Of a DNA stretch of 64,000 nt, positions 41,230-53,692 are shown piece by piece. Origin of the DNA: Linum tenue (Eukaryota; Streptophyta; Magnoliopsida; Malpighiales; Linaceae); assembly GCA_946122785.1 (NCBI GenBank), contig CAMGYJ010000008.1, forward strand, positions 61,362,877 to 61,426,876. The letters run 5' to 3'. The position numbers were made by a program, and so were the translations under genes. Every line of letters starts with the position of its first letter. The stretch's first letter is position 1. Below the pieces are notes generated by a model. That model saw only the letters and a program-made list of their open reading frames with translations. It searched no databases and was not told the origin of the DNA.

Positions 41230-42205
41230 GTAGTTACTACAACAAACTCTTCCAACAATGGAGGCTTTGCTTCTGAAAAAGGTCCCGATGTTACCTCGAT
41301 GTTTGGTTTGCGGGGGCAAGGGGGGAGAGGTTGGAAGAAACGATAGAAAATTTATTTATTTCTTGCCCAGTGGAGAAGGCCTTGTGGGGGATATCGAGGT
41401 TGATGGGGGATTTAGAAGCCTTATAGGGAGTTGCATTTGCTATTTTCTTCTGTCGATTCTTGGAACGAGATTCTTCTCCATCTAGGGTTGTTTGATTCCT
41501 ATGCCTTCTCTAGCAAATCTGGACTTCTAGGAATTTGGTTGCCTTTGATTGTCAATAGGGTTGTTCAGTGTGTTGGAAAGGCAGTTGAAGTTTCAAGTGA
41601 AGGAGTGGATGGGTCTTCCCACCACTAGTGGGGTTCAGTGCTTAGCGTTCCGATTGCATGTGCGAGGCAGTACAGGGGAGTCGAAGGCTTCGCTGGGGGG
41701 AGGGGGTTCGTGTGTTCGTTTGATGGGGCTGTGTGCCATGAGTCCCATGGATTGGTGGGATTCGTTCTTCGGATGTCGTAGGAGGGGTTCTTATGGCAAA
41801 AGGATCAATTGATGATAGTTTGCTTGACCCAATGCTGATGGAGTTGATGGCGTTGTGTGATGCAATTTGGTGATGTGCTGGGGTAGGGCTTCAAAGTTTT
41901 TAGTTCATCGAGGATACCAAGGTGGTGGTTGACAAAGTAAATGCACGTATCACCAGGGATGCGCGGGGCGTAGCAATTTTGGTCAAAGTTCGCCAGCTTC
42001 TCGACGTGTTCCAGGATTTAGCGTTAAGTTTGTAGGTAGATAGAGCAATGAGATGACCCATTTGGTGGCCAAAAAGGTCATAGATTTGTTTTCTTACAAG
42101 GGGGTTATGGTTTTGATTTTCGAACGTGGCTGAGCTCGGAAGTCGGGTTGGTGTAACTTCATTAAGTCCTAGTAATACAAGTGATATTTTTCGCAAAAAA
42201 AATAA
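41230..42205 (+). pseudogene. LINE 3' end with RNase H remnant, 5'-truncated
   Basis: Forward frames give FDGAVCHESHGLVGFVLR (41723-41776), then FIEDTKVVVDKVNARITRD, VRQLLDVFQDLALSL and EMTHLVAKKVIDLF, with stops and frameshifts. This is the order of the RNase H domain (DGA...G.V.R / E-D-K / H.AK) at the C-terminus of plant non-LTR retrotransposons. The sequence ends in TTTTTCGC followed by an A-rich tail (42190-42210), as LINE insertions do. The upstream part (41258-41500) may be the zinc-finger-like linker but is very worn. Dead copy. Confidence 0.55.
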
Positions 42206-42423
42206 AAGATGTCCCTTACACTCCTTTTTCTACGCAAGAGAACATTTCAAAGAAGATAAAATAGACAAATAAAGAGAAAATTTTCAACTATATAATTCTA
42301 ACTAAGATAAATTGAAACAATAAAGAGAACAATTTCAACCAATTTTTTTTACATCAAAGGAAACAATATATCATATATATGTACTCTATGTACATAAAAT
42401 AAAAATCATGATGCATTCTAAAA

Positions 42424-43756
42424 AGGCAAAATACAACTGTATATCCACAACTATCAGGTTTGTGACAAATATATCCACAACTAACAAAATACAGGAAATA
42501 TCCAAAAATCGGAAGGTTGTGTGACAAATCTATCCACTTCCGTCTGAAACTATAACGACGTGTCAGACGACATAAGCCAAAATGCAACCATACTTTACAT
42601 GTAGATGCCAAATAGGCTAGTTGAATAAAAACGAAAATGAAAAAACCATTTTCCCTTATTTAACCCCATCGGGCTCTTCACCATTCCCCCAATCTAAAAA
42701 AATTAGGGTTCATCTTTGTTTTGAAATCAAAATCGGACCTCGCTGCTTGGGCACTCATGCAGGTAGTGACCCATTACGCAGACCTGTATGTTCTTGTAGA
42801 AGTGAGATGTGGGTTTGGGCAAATCCATATTTTTGTTTATGTTCTCTGTTAGCAACCTCTGCATATTCCAAGAACCGGTGGCCATCTCTAGCTCGGCTCC
42901 CAACTCCTCCTCGTCGCCTCTTCCCTGACGGTCGCCGCCAAAATCACCTCCCCTTTTGTCCCCAAATCGGCTCCGTACCCAGATCCGCTGTCGCCAGGTT
43001 CAGGGCTGGAGCTCCTCGCCGCGGCGGGGATCCAGCGGCAAGTCGGCAACGAATTCGAAGAGTAGAGTGAACGACTTCAGATCCAGCGTCGTTGCTCTCA
43101 CGAAAGATTGGGACTGCTGTTCCCCGCTCTAGTGACGTGGTCGAAGTGAAACCCGGGCGCGAAGGCGTCATTGAGTTTGGGATTCAACTACCTCCACTGT
43201 TATCTGATAGACCTCGCTGCTGCAGTCTTCTCTCTTGGCGACTTGGTCAGATTCAAGATTTTTTTGTTTGAGATTCAAGCTTGGTATCACCATGGCGTTG
43301 ACTGCATGGAAGTCGCCGGAGTAAAAGGGAGGCGATGGTTGGGGATTGTGGTTGGAATCAAAATCTAGGCTTGGGGTACGGTTATTTGGGGGTGGAGGCG
43401 TCGATCGGAGGAGGATCGGTGGTTATCGGGCGTGTTTCTTTCTGGATTGGACTTTTAGTCTCGCCGTCCGTCGTGGTCGGAAAACAGAGAGATTAAGGAA
43501 AGGGGAGAAGACGGACCGAAGTTGAAAAATGGAAGGCCAATACTCGTTTTGTGGTTTTTAGGGTTTTTTAAATTTTTTCTCTTTTAATCCACGTCATTCA
43601 GTGGGGTTAGAAACACGCCAATTAAGCATCCACCGTCTATCCAATCATCAAGTTAACTGACGGAGTTAATGGAGTGGACGAAAATGAATATTTTAATATT
43701 TATAAATATATTTGTTGCAAACCTGATAATTATGCATATATCACTGTGTTTTGCCT
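42424..43756. mobile_element. MULE-like element, possible Pack-MULE
   Basis: Terminal inverted repeats: the first 39 bases (AGGCAAAATACAACTG...) match the reverse complement of the last 39 (AGGCAAAACACAGTGA...) at 31 positions, and similarity extends further inward (ACAAATATAT). No clear 9-bp duplication. The AT-rich ends enclose a GC-rich core (about 42720-43500) that looks like captured exon sequence: Pro/Arg-rich frames such as LPTPPRRLFPDGRR, and Pro/Leu-rich words. I do not recognise the source gene and see no transposase. Confidence 0.55.
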
Positions 43757-45909
43757 GTAAAAAAGTCCAAACGTGATAACAATCTCACTACACAATGTCA
43801 AAGACCAAACTGCCCCTAAATATCTGAATCTGTTTAGGGGAGAGTAGGAGAAGCAGTTGCCGGCTTTCCTGGTCCATTTGGGCTATGTTGATTGTCCAAC
43901 GTAGCAAAATCTGTTCTGGCCCATTTTGATATTTCTTCCGATAACATTCAGCCCAAAATCAGATGTTTCCATACATCCAGGAAAGTTACTCAACCAACCA
44001 TGAAAAAGAGCAAATTAACCATTCATCCAAATCACTAATTAGGTGCCTATGTCTCGTGTTTTAAATAATTTTAATCATATGATCAGAAAGCAATTACTAT
44101 CTTGAGAATGGTAATCTAAAAATGGGCCTGGGCCAGGATGTAATCATATTGTAGGTTTACGAATATCTGCATTTCTTCCTGTCTTTTTAGACTGTCTTTT
44201 TAGATATTCCTAGCGGTGGAGTGATGGAATGAAAGATGTGTGATGTAGGGTGGCCGGGAAACTTTGAAGCTTTAATTTTCATGCAGAAATTGATCTTTAC
44301 GGTAAAAAAATTAATGCAAAGAATACTTTATATACAAAAGTTAATTAAACATATTAATTATTGTAAGGGATATTAAAAATGAACTAAGGACATTAGAGTA
44401 AATTTAATATAATTAGGGCGATGAATAAGATTTTTTAGGACGACGAATAGCAATCCCCTATAAAATTCACTATTAAGTCTCTATTAACCACTCAAGTTAT
44501 TAGAAGCTTACTGTTCTTGACATGTTTAACCCTAATTTAATCGAAATGTACGCTAATACACAAGTGCTTCTGAATTTAGCTAACTTCCGGTCAAAACAAA
44601 GCCAGGGTTTAGGGACTTAGTGATACAGTGACATTTTGTCATAGGGTTGGTGATTTTCATGGAATCAAGTGCACTGATATTGCCCATAATGTCACTGGAG
44701 AGTGGAGGCTTTGTTTGGAAAGATTTGAAAAGCCGATTCCTTGAGAAAGAGTATATTTGAGCTCTATTATGAACTCTTTCAAGAATAATGCTGATTAATA
44801 CCAATAGATCCTGGCAAGAGGTTGTGGTGGTGGATATATATAGGTCCTTTTGGATGGCTATTTTCGTGAGATCCTTGGACAAATTCATAGTTGCCAAATG
44901 ATTGCATGACAAGAGATTCTTGCCTAATCTAGTCCCATCCAACATAGAATTTGTGGATGATCTCTATGTAATTTGGAAGATGCAATGGAAAGTCCTTGGT
45001 AATTAGGGTTGGCCTTCCTGGTCCAGTATAGTCGGAGAAAGGGAGTTCTGTGTCGATCATGTGTGAGGTTGAGACGGCTTTCTTGTCTGAAATGGGAACC
45101 GATGTGGTGAATAACATAATTATGTCTATATTTAGACAAATAATTTTTTGTTAATTTTAATAAGCTATATCCCTTTCGTTTAAAGTCGTAATTTTTTTTT
45201 TTTTCAAGATAAGTCATATTAATTGTGTTTTTCAAAATAACATCAACTTTGATATATTTTGGAACAAAATCGTTTCTTATATTTATTATCAGACCATACC
45301 ATGGTGGTAATGTTCAATAGTACATAATATTATACCGTGTGGTATGAAAGTGTACCATGATGGTATGAACATACCAGTGTAGAATGGTTGTATACAAGAT
45401 AGTACGAATAATACTTAATGTCATTTACAACCTTTCATCGTCGTCTACCACCAGTTAGCACCCAATACCAGAGTGATATTATAAAGTGGTATATTTGGTC
45501 ATAAAAGATTTTTTTCTGAAAAATGTGTAGATCCAATAGATCACGATGAGCTTGTTCTTTCTGGACAAATTTTTTGAAAACTTGAGTGAAAACAAGCGGT
45601 ATGGGTGTACGAAAAAAATTTCTCAAAATCTACTGAGAATTAATATATAATTTTATAGAACACAACGAACTCATTCCATCTGTGGAAAAAATTGAAATCC
45701 AAGTTAAAACAAAGTAGAATAAATAAAAAATCTTTTAATCTCACTCGTTAGATCTAACTCCACTTAAAATCATTGTCCAAAATATGGTTATGCATGTGTA
45801 CATCGTCAAGAATTTTGCACCCTATCTTAACCACCTTGGAATATTTGATTTCTGTTGGAAAAGCATTGATTTTCGTTGGATTCCATCATGGTGAGAATGT
45901 AGTAAATAT
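43757..45909. other. intergenic with unrecognised ORF remnants
   Basis: AT-rich. Minus-strand frames at 44580-44945 and 44924-45235 overlap in different phases; one gives GRPTLITKDFPLHLPNYIE and HKFYVGWDWIRQES-like sequence, which reads like worn coding sequence, but I cannot name it. 45290-45420 has repeated GTATGAA/TACCATG words. Confidence 0.35.
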
Positions 45910-46613
45910 CAGGGTTGGGCATGCGGCGGATTACCCGCTGGTTTGGGCCAATCCATCCGCATTTGACCCGAATCTTGTTATGTGGGTGAGTCTGTAGGTG
46001 GGTGACGGGTTACGCTGGGAGCCATCGGTCGTGTGGCGGGTGGGTGTGGGCGGGTGCGCGGGTGTCTTACTCAACCCAACAACAAAAAGAACAAAGTCGT
46101 TGGCACTGGAGAGAGGAGTGTGGAGACGTTGGACGGAGACTACTACTGCTACTAGAGATTGAACCTCAAAACCAACCTTCCAAATATCGGTCACCTCTTC
46201 TTCCCTTTATTTTTTTCCTATGATTCTTGTCCCTAGATCATCTCTCTTTCGTCCGTTGAATTTTTTTTCTTGGTTCCCTGCACTTGATAATAATCATCTC
46301 CATTTATAGAAAACTCCTTCATAATAGAATTTCTATTCAATTTCAGAACTAATTCGACATGTTCCCCCTATTCCATCTTCTTGTTTCTGTCCAATAACTC
46401 TCCCCATCGATTATCATGTCAAGTTGACTCCTTTATATTATAATTATATACATTATGATGTGGGTGAACCCACAGGCCCATCCGCATCATCCACCATCCG
46501 CCCAACCTAACCCGAGATTAAATGTGGGTGGGTGCTGGGTAAAAAATTATCAAACAGTTTAGCCACATGTGGGTGCGTTTTTATGGTCAAATCCGCCCGA
46601 CCCACCTAATGCC

Positions 46614-46980
46614 TGTTAACAAATACAGAAACAGATTGAGTAGAATACGAAAAATAAAAGCAAACACGAACAACGGAGTTTACGTGGTATCCCTGGATAA
46701 CTAGGACTAATCCACGGAAGTGCTTTGAACGCTCTTCAGGCTACTGGTTTTACTGAGATGTATTGAGTGTTCAGTTCAATACAACCGACAATCTCCTCTC
46801 TTTATCATATATACATTCAGTCGTGCCCTAGGTTTGGAGACGACAGCCATCTACGTCCAACCTTGCATGGGCCATTCATGCTTACGTGTGTGGGCTTTTA
46901 ATGAAAGGGCCCACTACACTAATACAAGTCTAATACAAATCAATACAAACAAAACTTAGCCATAGAAGGAGGTGTCAACA
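46614..46980 (-). repeat. copia 3' LTR
   Basis: 367 bp, TGTTAACA to GTGTCAACA. On its inner side TTTTGGGGAGGA (46981-46993, minus strand) is the polypurine tract. Confidence 0.92.
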
Positions 46981-47702
46981 TCCTCCCCAAAATGATGCCG
47001 ATCTCGAAGCATCAATTTGTTCCCAAGATACCAATGTCGACTCGTAGAAAAAGACTTGGTAAATAAATCCGCAATCTGATCCTCTGTCTGTAGATGAGTC
47101 AAGATGAGCGTACCATCACGAACAAGATCATGAATATAATGCACATGAATTTCAATATGCTTGGTACGATCATGTAGTACTGGGTTAGCAGCAATACCGA
47201 TGGCACTGGTGTTGTCGACGTGCAAAGACATAGGGGCAGGACAAGTAATGCCAAAATCAGACAAGATACAGTGAAGCCAAACCATCTCAGACCCAACTTC
47301 GGACATTGCCCAGTATTCTGCCTCAGTAGAAGATTTGGAGACCTTATCCTGCTTCTTGCAGGGCCAAGATAGAAAAGCTCCACCGAACTGAATGCACCAA
47401 CCAGACATGGACCGGCGAGTATCAAGACAGCCAGCAAAATCAGAATCGGAGAATGCTGAGAGAGAAGCAGCACTAGTAGAAGGAAATAGAATACCAATAT
47501 CCTTAGTCCCTTGCAGATAGCGTAAGATCCGATGAACAACAGCAAGGTGATCAACACAGGGTGCAGTTATATACTGACTAACCACCTGCACAACATAAGA
47601 AATGTCAGGCCGAGTGGAAGAAAGATAAATTAAGCTACCAACGATACTGCGATACTGCGACCCATCCTTGAGACGAGTGTCGGAATCCTTCTGTAGCTTC
47701 AA
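46956..47702 (-). pseudogene. copia RNase H region
   Basis: 248-codon frame with the end of RT (IVGSLIYLSSTRPDISYVV, LRYLQGTKDIGILF) and the RNase H domain (FSDSDFAGCLDTRRSMSGW, SKSSTEAEYWAM, HVDNTSAIGIAANPVLHDR, KHIEIHVHYIHDLV). It should be continuous with the RT frame at 47704-48843. A frameshift plus a TAA at 47704-47715 separate them; the expected KTPM is visible in the shifted frame. Confidence 0.9.
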
Positions 47703-47703
47703 A

Positions 47704-48843
47704 TTAACTTACATGGGAGTCTTGACGGGGCTTGCAGTCATTGAAGTTATGATCACCAAGAAGATCGGAAATGTATTTACGTTGGCTGAGTAAAATGCCT
47801 TGGTCAGTGTGGCTGACCTCCAGACCCAGGAAATAAGAAATAGTGTCGAGGTCCTTGATACTAAATGTTGTCTTCAACCCGTCTTTAAGGTGTGAGATGC
47901 CTTTCAAATCTGTACCGGAAATGACCATGTCATCAACATAGAGCAGAAGAACGACAATGCCAGCGGACGAGGTATTCGTGAAGAGGGAGGGATCATTCAG
48001 ACTCTGAAGAAAACCCAGTTGAATAATAGTAGCTTGAAATTTCTCAAACCAAGCCCGAGGGGCCTGTTTGAGACCATAAAGAGACCGATGCAGAAGACAA
48101 ACCTGATCTTCGCGAACAACAGTATAACCAAGGGGACGTTCCATGTAAATCACTTCTTCCAAATCACCTTGGAGGAAGGCATTCTTCACATCAAGTTGAT
48201 AAAGAAGCCAGTTCTGCAGTGCGGCCACAGCAAGTAAAGTGAGGACAGTGGACATCTTAGCAACAGGAGCAAAGGTTTCATTGTAATTGACACCATGCTC
48301 CTGTGTGTACCCCAAGGCAACAAGGCGAGCTCGATTTCGTTCCACATAGCCATCTGGAAGCATTTTGATTGCATAGACCCAGCGGCTTCCAATGGTTGGT
48401 GGACACGGGTTAGGACGATCCACTACTGTCCAAGTGCGATTGGCTTCTAATGCTTCAAACTCTTCTTGCATTGCCTGATCCCATATTGGATTAACACGGG
48501 CCTGTTTAAAAGTACTGGGAACAATAAGAGTGTCAACACCAAAAGTCACATATTCATTATATCCTGGAGGCGGAACGCCTTGTGTACTGCGCAGAGAGCG
48601 ACAAACAGGGAGCTGCACTGCCGAGGGAGGAGAACCAGGTGCAGGCGAGAATGAAGTGGAGGACGAGGATGAGGAGGTGCTGGAGGCGCTTTGTGGAGGT
48701 GAGGACAGATCGGGTGGAGAGGGAGGCATAGATGGATCATCGGCCGGAGTAATATCATCATCATCAACATCGTCAAAATTGGGCAAAGAAGAATTTCCAC
48801 CAGGAAACACAGGCTCGGACACAGAGTTTGGGGAATAAAACAT
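47704..48843 (-). pseudogene. copia reverse transcriptase region
   Basis: 379-codon frame. After a Pro/Ser-rich linker come WTVVDRPNPCPPTIGSRWVY, RARLVALGYTQEHGVNY, ETFAPVAKMSTVLTLLA, QLDVKNAFLQGDL, LYGLKQAPRAWFEKF and the catalytic YVDD in VVLLLYVDDMVISG. These are the classical Ty1/copia RT motifs in order. The catalytic core is intact in this frame, but the polyprotein is broken on both sides. Confidence 0.93.
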
Positions 48844-49033
48844 TTGATTTTAGAAAAAGATGACAGAAACAGCTATGCGCATACGTTGACTCGATGGATC
48901 ATAGCAAATGTACCCTTTTATGAACACTACTATAACCTAAAAAGACACACCGAACAGTTTTAGAAGTCAATTTGGTACGTTCTCGTTTGGGCAAAAGAAC
49001 AAAACATAGACAGCCAAAGACTCGAAGACTGGA

Positions 49034-49714
49034 TTAGTTAGGATGACATCCATATAGAGAATAGTACGGGCTCTTTTGATTCAAAATGGGGGTGACCTGA
49101 TAATTGATAAGACGTACTGCAGTAACCACAGCCTCAAGCCAAAAACGACTAGGAACAGAAGAAGCAAGTAAGAGAGCGCGAGTAAGCTCCATTACATGTC
49201 TGTTCTTCCGTTCAACTAGACCGTTTTGCTGAGAAACGCCAGGACAAGACATTTGACTCAATATGCCACGTGAACAATAGACTTCATGCAACGGAGTGGA
49301 GCTAAACTGTCCACCAGGGTCAGAACAAATAATCTTGACTGTTTTACCGAATTGAGTCTGAATCATATTGAGGAATTCAATAGCTACAGAACAAAGCTCA
49401 GATTTTAGGCGGAGAAAATATATCCAGGTGTATCGAGTGGCATGATCAATAAAAAGAGCAAAGTATTTAAAACCCAGACGAGATACAGTGGGAGCAGGCC
49501 CCCATAGATATGTATGAACAAGATGAAATGGCTCATTTATGATAGTGAGGCTAGAGGGAAAAGATGTACTAGAAGTTTTTGCTTCAACACAACTGGTACA
49601 AGAATGTTTAGCTGACATGCCAACATGATTCTTTCGTAGAAGAGACTGTTTAAACATTACTGACAAACGACCTGAGTGTGGATGCCCTAAACGAGCATGC
49701 CAAAGTTCCCACAC
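49034..49714 (-). pseudogene. copia integrase region
   Basis: 226-codon frame with the HHCC zinc-binding part (HARLGHPHSGRL, CTSCVEAKTSS) and the rve core: first Asp in ALFIDHATRYTWIYF, second in ICSDPGGQFSS, Glu in QQNGLVERKNRHVMEL. The usual DD pair after LFID is DH, and GGGEF is changed to PGGQF. A stop follows near 49034 before the linker to RT. Confidence 0.92.
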
Positions 49715-49777
49715 TTTATTTGACCAACTGGAAAATATTGGACCATAACATACTGAGATTTAATTGACACGGAAGGA

Positions 49778-51240
49778 CTACTGACATGAACTCGAACAAC
49801 CACGAAGTTCCTCCAGAAGAAATATCCTCCCCTGCTTACTCCCCCTTCCGATCTGCCTCCCCGTCTTCATATCCTGTATAACACAACCCGTAGGAGAAAA
49901 CATCACAGAACAACCCTGTTCAGTAAGCTGGCCAACTGAAACTAAATTGGGACGTAATGAGGGAACATGTAAGGTACGAGGTAAAGAGATGGTACGAGTA
50001 TCTACTTTACCCACACCTTTTACTTCCATCCGATCTCCATTAGCAACTGTCAAATCAACATGACTAATAGGACGTATATTTTGGAGAGTTTTACTGTCAT
50101 TGGTCATGTGATCATGTGATTATAGCACCCAGAATCAATTAACCAGGGCTTGTTTTTTTATTGTACCTTGAAGAGTAGAGAGTGTTGTTCCAATAGCAGT
50201 TGGAAGTGAATTTTGTAGAGCAGCTACAGCTTGGACAAGCTGTTCGATTTGGGCAGCAGTAGGAGTTCCAGTGGAGCCACTTGATTCACCTTGTTTAACA
50301 TTGTAATCGGCGGGACGATTTGGACGAAATGGAGGTCCACGTCCACCTCTAGCTGGTGGAGGAATATATCTACATCCAGCTCCTAATGGTGGAGGAATAA
50401 ATCCATGTTCACCTTGATTCCCATTTTCTTGCAATAAACACAGTAGTTGCGACGACGACAATGCTTCACCACATGCCCTTTCTCGTGACAATGGTGACAC
50501 TCAAGTTCGGAATTGGGAACGTGACTATTAAATTGTTGCCGAGAAACAACAAAAACTTGAGAGTTGTGACCTATACCAGACCTGGCTGAGGCGGCAACAA
50601 TGGTTTCACCTTCTACTAGACGTGAGTCTAATTGTGCTTGAGTTCTCAGCCATGTTTCCTCACGAACAAGACTTCCCAGCACCCCATCAAGCCTTAGCTG
50701 CTCGCGATTGAGAAGGTTGGATCAGACGTTTTCAAACTCGGGCCGCAACCTCATTAGAAATTGCATCACGCGACCTTGTTGTCTTTCAGCGATCATATCA
50801 TTCGTCCAAACTTGAGGGTGCAAAGCCATATGCAAGATGTCCTGTTATGTCCAGAGTTCTTGAGCGGCATTGAAGTACTCTGTGATACATCGATCTCCTT
50901 GCTCCAATTGAGCAAGAGCAGCCTGCACTTCAAATTGTCTTGCAGCATTAACAGTTGAATATAGGGTCGAGAGATGCCTCCACATCCAATTTGCTGTGGT
51001 GAACAATCAGAGACTAAGTCAGGTAGAGGGATCCACTGATCCTAGCAACCACGAATGGATTCGCGCATCGCTCTAGTTCCAAGTTTCTCTTTCTTATGGT
51101 GTGGCGGTGGTAGCATTTGGTTGTGGGATCGTTCCATCCAGGATCCCCAGCAATCCTCGTTCTTCAACAAAAACCCAAAATTGAAATTCCCATAATGCGT
51201 AGTTCGTCGATGTGAGTCATACAGTAGGCCTCTTTGATTG
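49778..51240 (-). pseudogene. copia gag and protease region
   Basis: Gag starts near 51000 with the UBN2-type signature MWRHLSTLYSTVNAARQFEV, LAQLEQGDRCITEYFNAAQ, and continues in other frames to a CCHC knuckle CHHCHEKGHVVKHC at about 50470-50510. Frame 49778-50107 carries VDLTVANGDRMEVKGVG, LHVPSLRPNLVSVGQL and GCSVMFSPTGCVI, the protease/pre-integrase segment. At least four frame breaks and one TAA near 50850 interrupt it. Confidence 0.85.
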
Positions 51241-51258
51241 AGTCGCGGATGGCTCTGA

Positions 51259-51270
51259 ATTCTGATACCA
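51259..51270 (-). promoter_or_regulatory. copia primer binding site
   Basis: TGGTATCAGA on the minus strand, directly against the 5' LTR, matches the first ten bases of the complement of initiator tRNA-Met, then diverges. Confidence 0.85.
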
Positions 51271-51644
51271 TGTTAACAAATACAGAAACAGACTGAGGAG
51301 AATACGAAAAATGAAAGCAAACACGGACAACAGAGTTTACGTGGTATCCTTGGATAACCAGGAGTAATCCACGGAAGAGCTTTGAACGCTCTTCAGGCTA
51401 CTGGTTTTACTGAGATGTATTGAGTGTTCAGTTCAGTACAGGCGGCACTCTCCTCTCTCTATCATATATACATTCAGACATGCCCTAGGTTTGGAGACGA
51501 CAACCATCTACGTCCAACATTGCATGGGCCATTCATGCTTACGTGTGTGGGCTTTTAATGAAAGGGCCCACTACACTAATACAACTCTAATATAAATCAA
51601 TACACATAAACCGTAGCCATAGCAGGAGGTGTCAAGTGTCAACA
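51271..51644 (-). repeat. copia 5' LTR
   Basis: 374 bp. It is 7 bases longer than the other copy because of a local GTGTCAA duplication at the right end. A TATATATGAT-type box lies at about 51460-51475 on the minus strand. Confidence 0.92.
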
Positions 51645-51665
51645 ATGCCCACCCCTAGTAAATAT

Positions 51666-53692
51666 ATAACACTAACGAGCATTTAACAAACATTATATGA
51701 GCCTCAATCTCATCAATAATGATAAAGTCATCTTCTAGACATCAATTTAATTAAGTAATATTAATAATATCAAATGATCCTTCTTTATGGGCACAACTTA
51801 CAACCATCCAATCTGGAAAATCTTGTTTTTTTTTAATACATGCTCATTGCTCTTCCTTAAATAGGAGAGAGTTCTAACCAATCCATAGGATGAGATGTGA
51901 CTTGCTCTGACTATCACAATAAAATATCACCTAAGGTCCAAGTATAAACCTTAGATGGGTGCAATATATGGCAAGTATATTTAAATATCGACCCGTGCCG
52001 GTCCATGTACCGCTACTTCGACTGTTTGAAACATTATCTAGCGGATTAGTTTTGATGAAAACAAAGGTCTAAAACTAAATTGCCTTGCGAAGGTAAAATG
52101 GACTTAACACTAGTTGAGAAAGCTTCACCTGTGTGTTGCTCCCCCAGCTAACAATTATGACTTGAAGAATCGAACGACCGTGTGTGGTTGGGGGGGTCAT
52201 AAATCATAGGGAAGTCTAACAAGCAGCCAAAGATACCCTCTTAACCTCTAGGTTGAGGAATGGGATACGATCCAAGCCACTAATGGGACCCTCTCAACCT
52301 ATCAACTAAGGAATGGTTAGACTTCACCCTCGAATTGGAGTTCGGAGGGCCACCCACAACCAAACCCTAAGTGCTAATGCGAAATATGAGGTTTGCCCTT
52401 TAACTAACCTAGAATAGGAGGCATAAAATTCCCAAGGAAACCCATCTCTATTAGAGCCTCTTAGGTTAAGGAGGGTTCTCTCTAAACTAGCTTAGGAGGC
52501 ATTGAATGCCAATGGAAACGAAACTCGAAATGAGCCGCTTAGGTTAAGGAGGGTTCTCTCTAAACTAGTTTAGAAGGCATTGAATGCCCAAGGAAACCCA
52601 GCTCGAATTGAGCCTCTTTGGGTAAAGAAGGTTTCCTCTCTAAACTAACCCAGGAGGCATGAAATGCCCAAGAACACCCATGTCAAATTGAGCCTCTTGA
52701 CCTAAGAAGGTCTCCTCTCTAAGATATGTTAGAATGACAATTAGATTGATAGGCTTTTACACAACACAATCATTTCTGAATAATACCTCCACATTCACAT
52801 TAAAACACAATCATACACAAATCATTCAATTCATACACACATTCACATAATTGTAGCTAGGGTTTACAAACACCCAAGTGAAAGAAGGGACTACTCCATG
52901 CTAGGAGAAGGGAAAAAACATGAGAGGGAAAGGGAAACCATCAAGAAGATGCAAGCCTTGGTCCTTGTGTTGAAGAAATCCTCATTTGGGGGAGGAATTC
53001 CCAAAACCTTGCTTGGAGATGAAACCCTAGCTTTTCCTCTTCTTTGGTTCGACACTTTCTCACTCTAAAATCTGAAGAAGGAGAAGTTTATCACACTAGG
53101 TCTCTCCTCTCTTCTTCCTTTCAGCTGGCCTTCTAAGTTGAGATTGCACCCACTTCACGGCCTGGTTTCACGGTCGTGAACATTGAAACGCGTCCTTAAA
53201 CTCATTGCTGAGACCAAAACGCACCGCTTCAATGGCTCGGGTTCACGGTCAGTGGCCTCTGTTCACGGTCTTAGCGACCGTGAACAACCTGGGCGTCAGT
53301 AACTAGAAAACCCTCTCTGGATGCTCCTTGGTTTACGGGTTATGGCTCCAGTTCACGATCCTGTAAGACCGTGAACTCCAACGTCAGGCCGTGCCTCACT
53401 AGCCGTATAAAGGCAAGGAGTTCAAACCTGACGACCAATGACAATGCTACGCCCCAAGCATAGGAATTTCGTTCCTATGCCCGTTTTAAACTAAACATTG
53501 GCTGTCTCCACCTCTTTCCCGGTCTTTGCTCCTTTTCTTCCAACTTTCGACTCCGAGTTTGGAATTACCTGTTAGGATCTGAAACACACTGAAACACAAG
53601 CAACCTCGCGTAAAACCAACCTTTTTGGAGTTCAATTGCAACAAACGTAAAAAAGAATCGAGTATAAAAAGTGTACAATTAGGCCCGAATCA
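51666..53692 (-). repeat. Athila-type LTR (3' side of the ORF1-bearing element)
   Basis: The right end is TGATTCGGGCC (minus strand) at 53692, next to a polypurine tract. U3 at 53150-53400 has repeated GTTCACGGTC / GACCGTGAAC inverted words. GC-poor leader and tandem repeats follow to the left. The left limit is not clear; 51666-52100 has no recognisable feature. No gene seen. Confidence 0.5.
52390..52727 (-). repeat. 78-80 bp tandem repeats within the LTR
   Basis: About four imperfect units containing GAGGCATTGAATGCCCAAGG and TTCTCTCTAAACTAG, at 52396, 52460, 52540 and 52618, with a partial fifth. Units differ at 10-25% of positions. Confidence 0.8.

Larger units (their letters stand above)
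46614..51644 (-). mobile_element. Ty1/copia retrotransposon, full length, decayed
   Basis: LTRs 46614-46980 (3') and 51271-51644 (5'), both TGTTAACA...GTCAACA, with a perfect 5-bp duplication ATGCC (46609-46613 and 51645-51649). PBS, polypurine tract and a gag-integrase-RT-RNase H order are all present on the minus strand. The coding region has several stops and frameshifts. The LTRs differ at many positions, clearly more than those of the element at 20274, so this insertion is older. Confidence 0.95.
45910..51657. mobile_element. non-autonomous hAT element split by a copia insertion
   Basis: Left end CAGGGTTGGGCAT, right end (inverted) TAGGGGTGGGCAT, 11 of 13 identical. Flanked by a perfect 8-bp duplication GTAAATAT (45902-45909 and 51658-51665). 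Without the copia insertion the element is about 712 bp: 704 bases on the left and 8 beyond the copia duplication on the right. Sub-terminal GTGGGTG / CACCCAC words in both orientations are typical of hAT. No transposase. Confidence 0.88.

Noticed and set aside
44580..45235. Two overlapping minus-strand frames as a host gene
   Set aside because: Sequence looks faintly coding, but frames conflict and no family is recognised; left as spacer.
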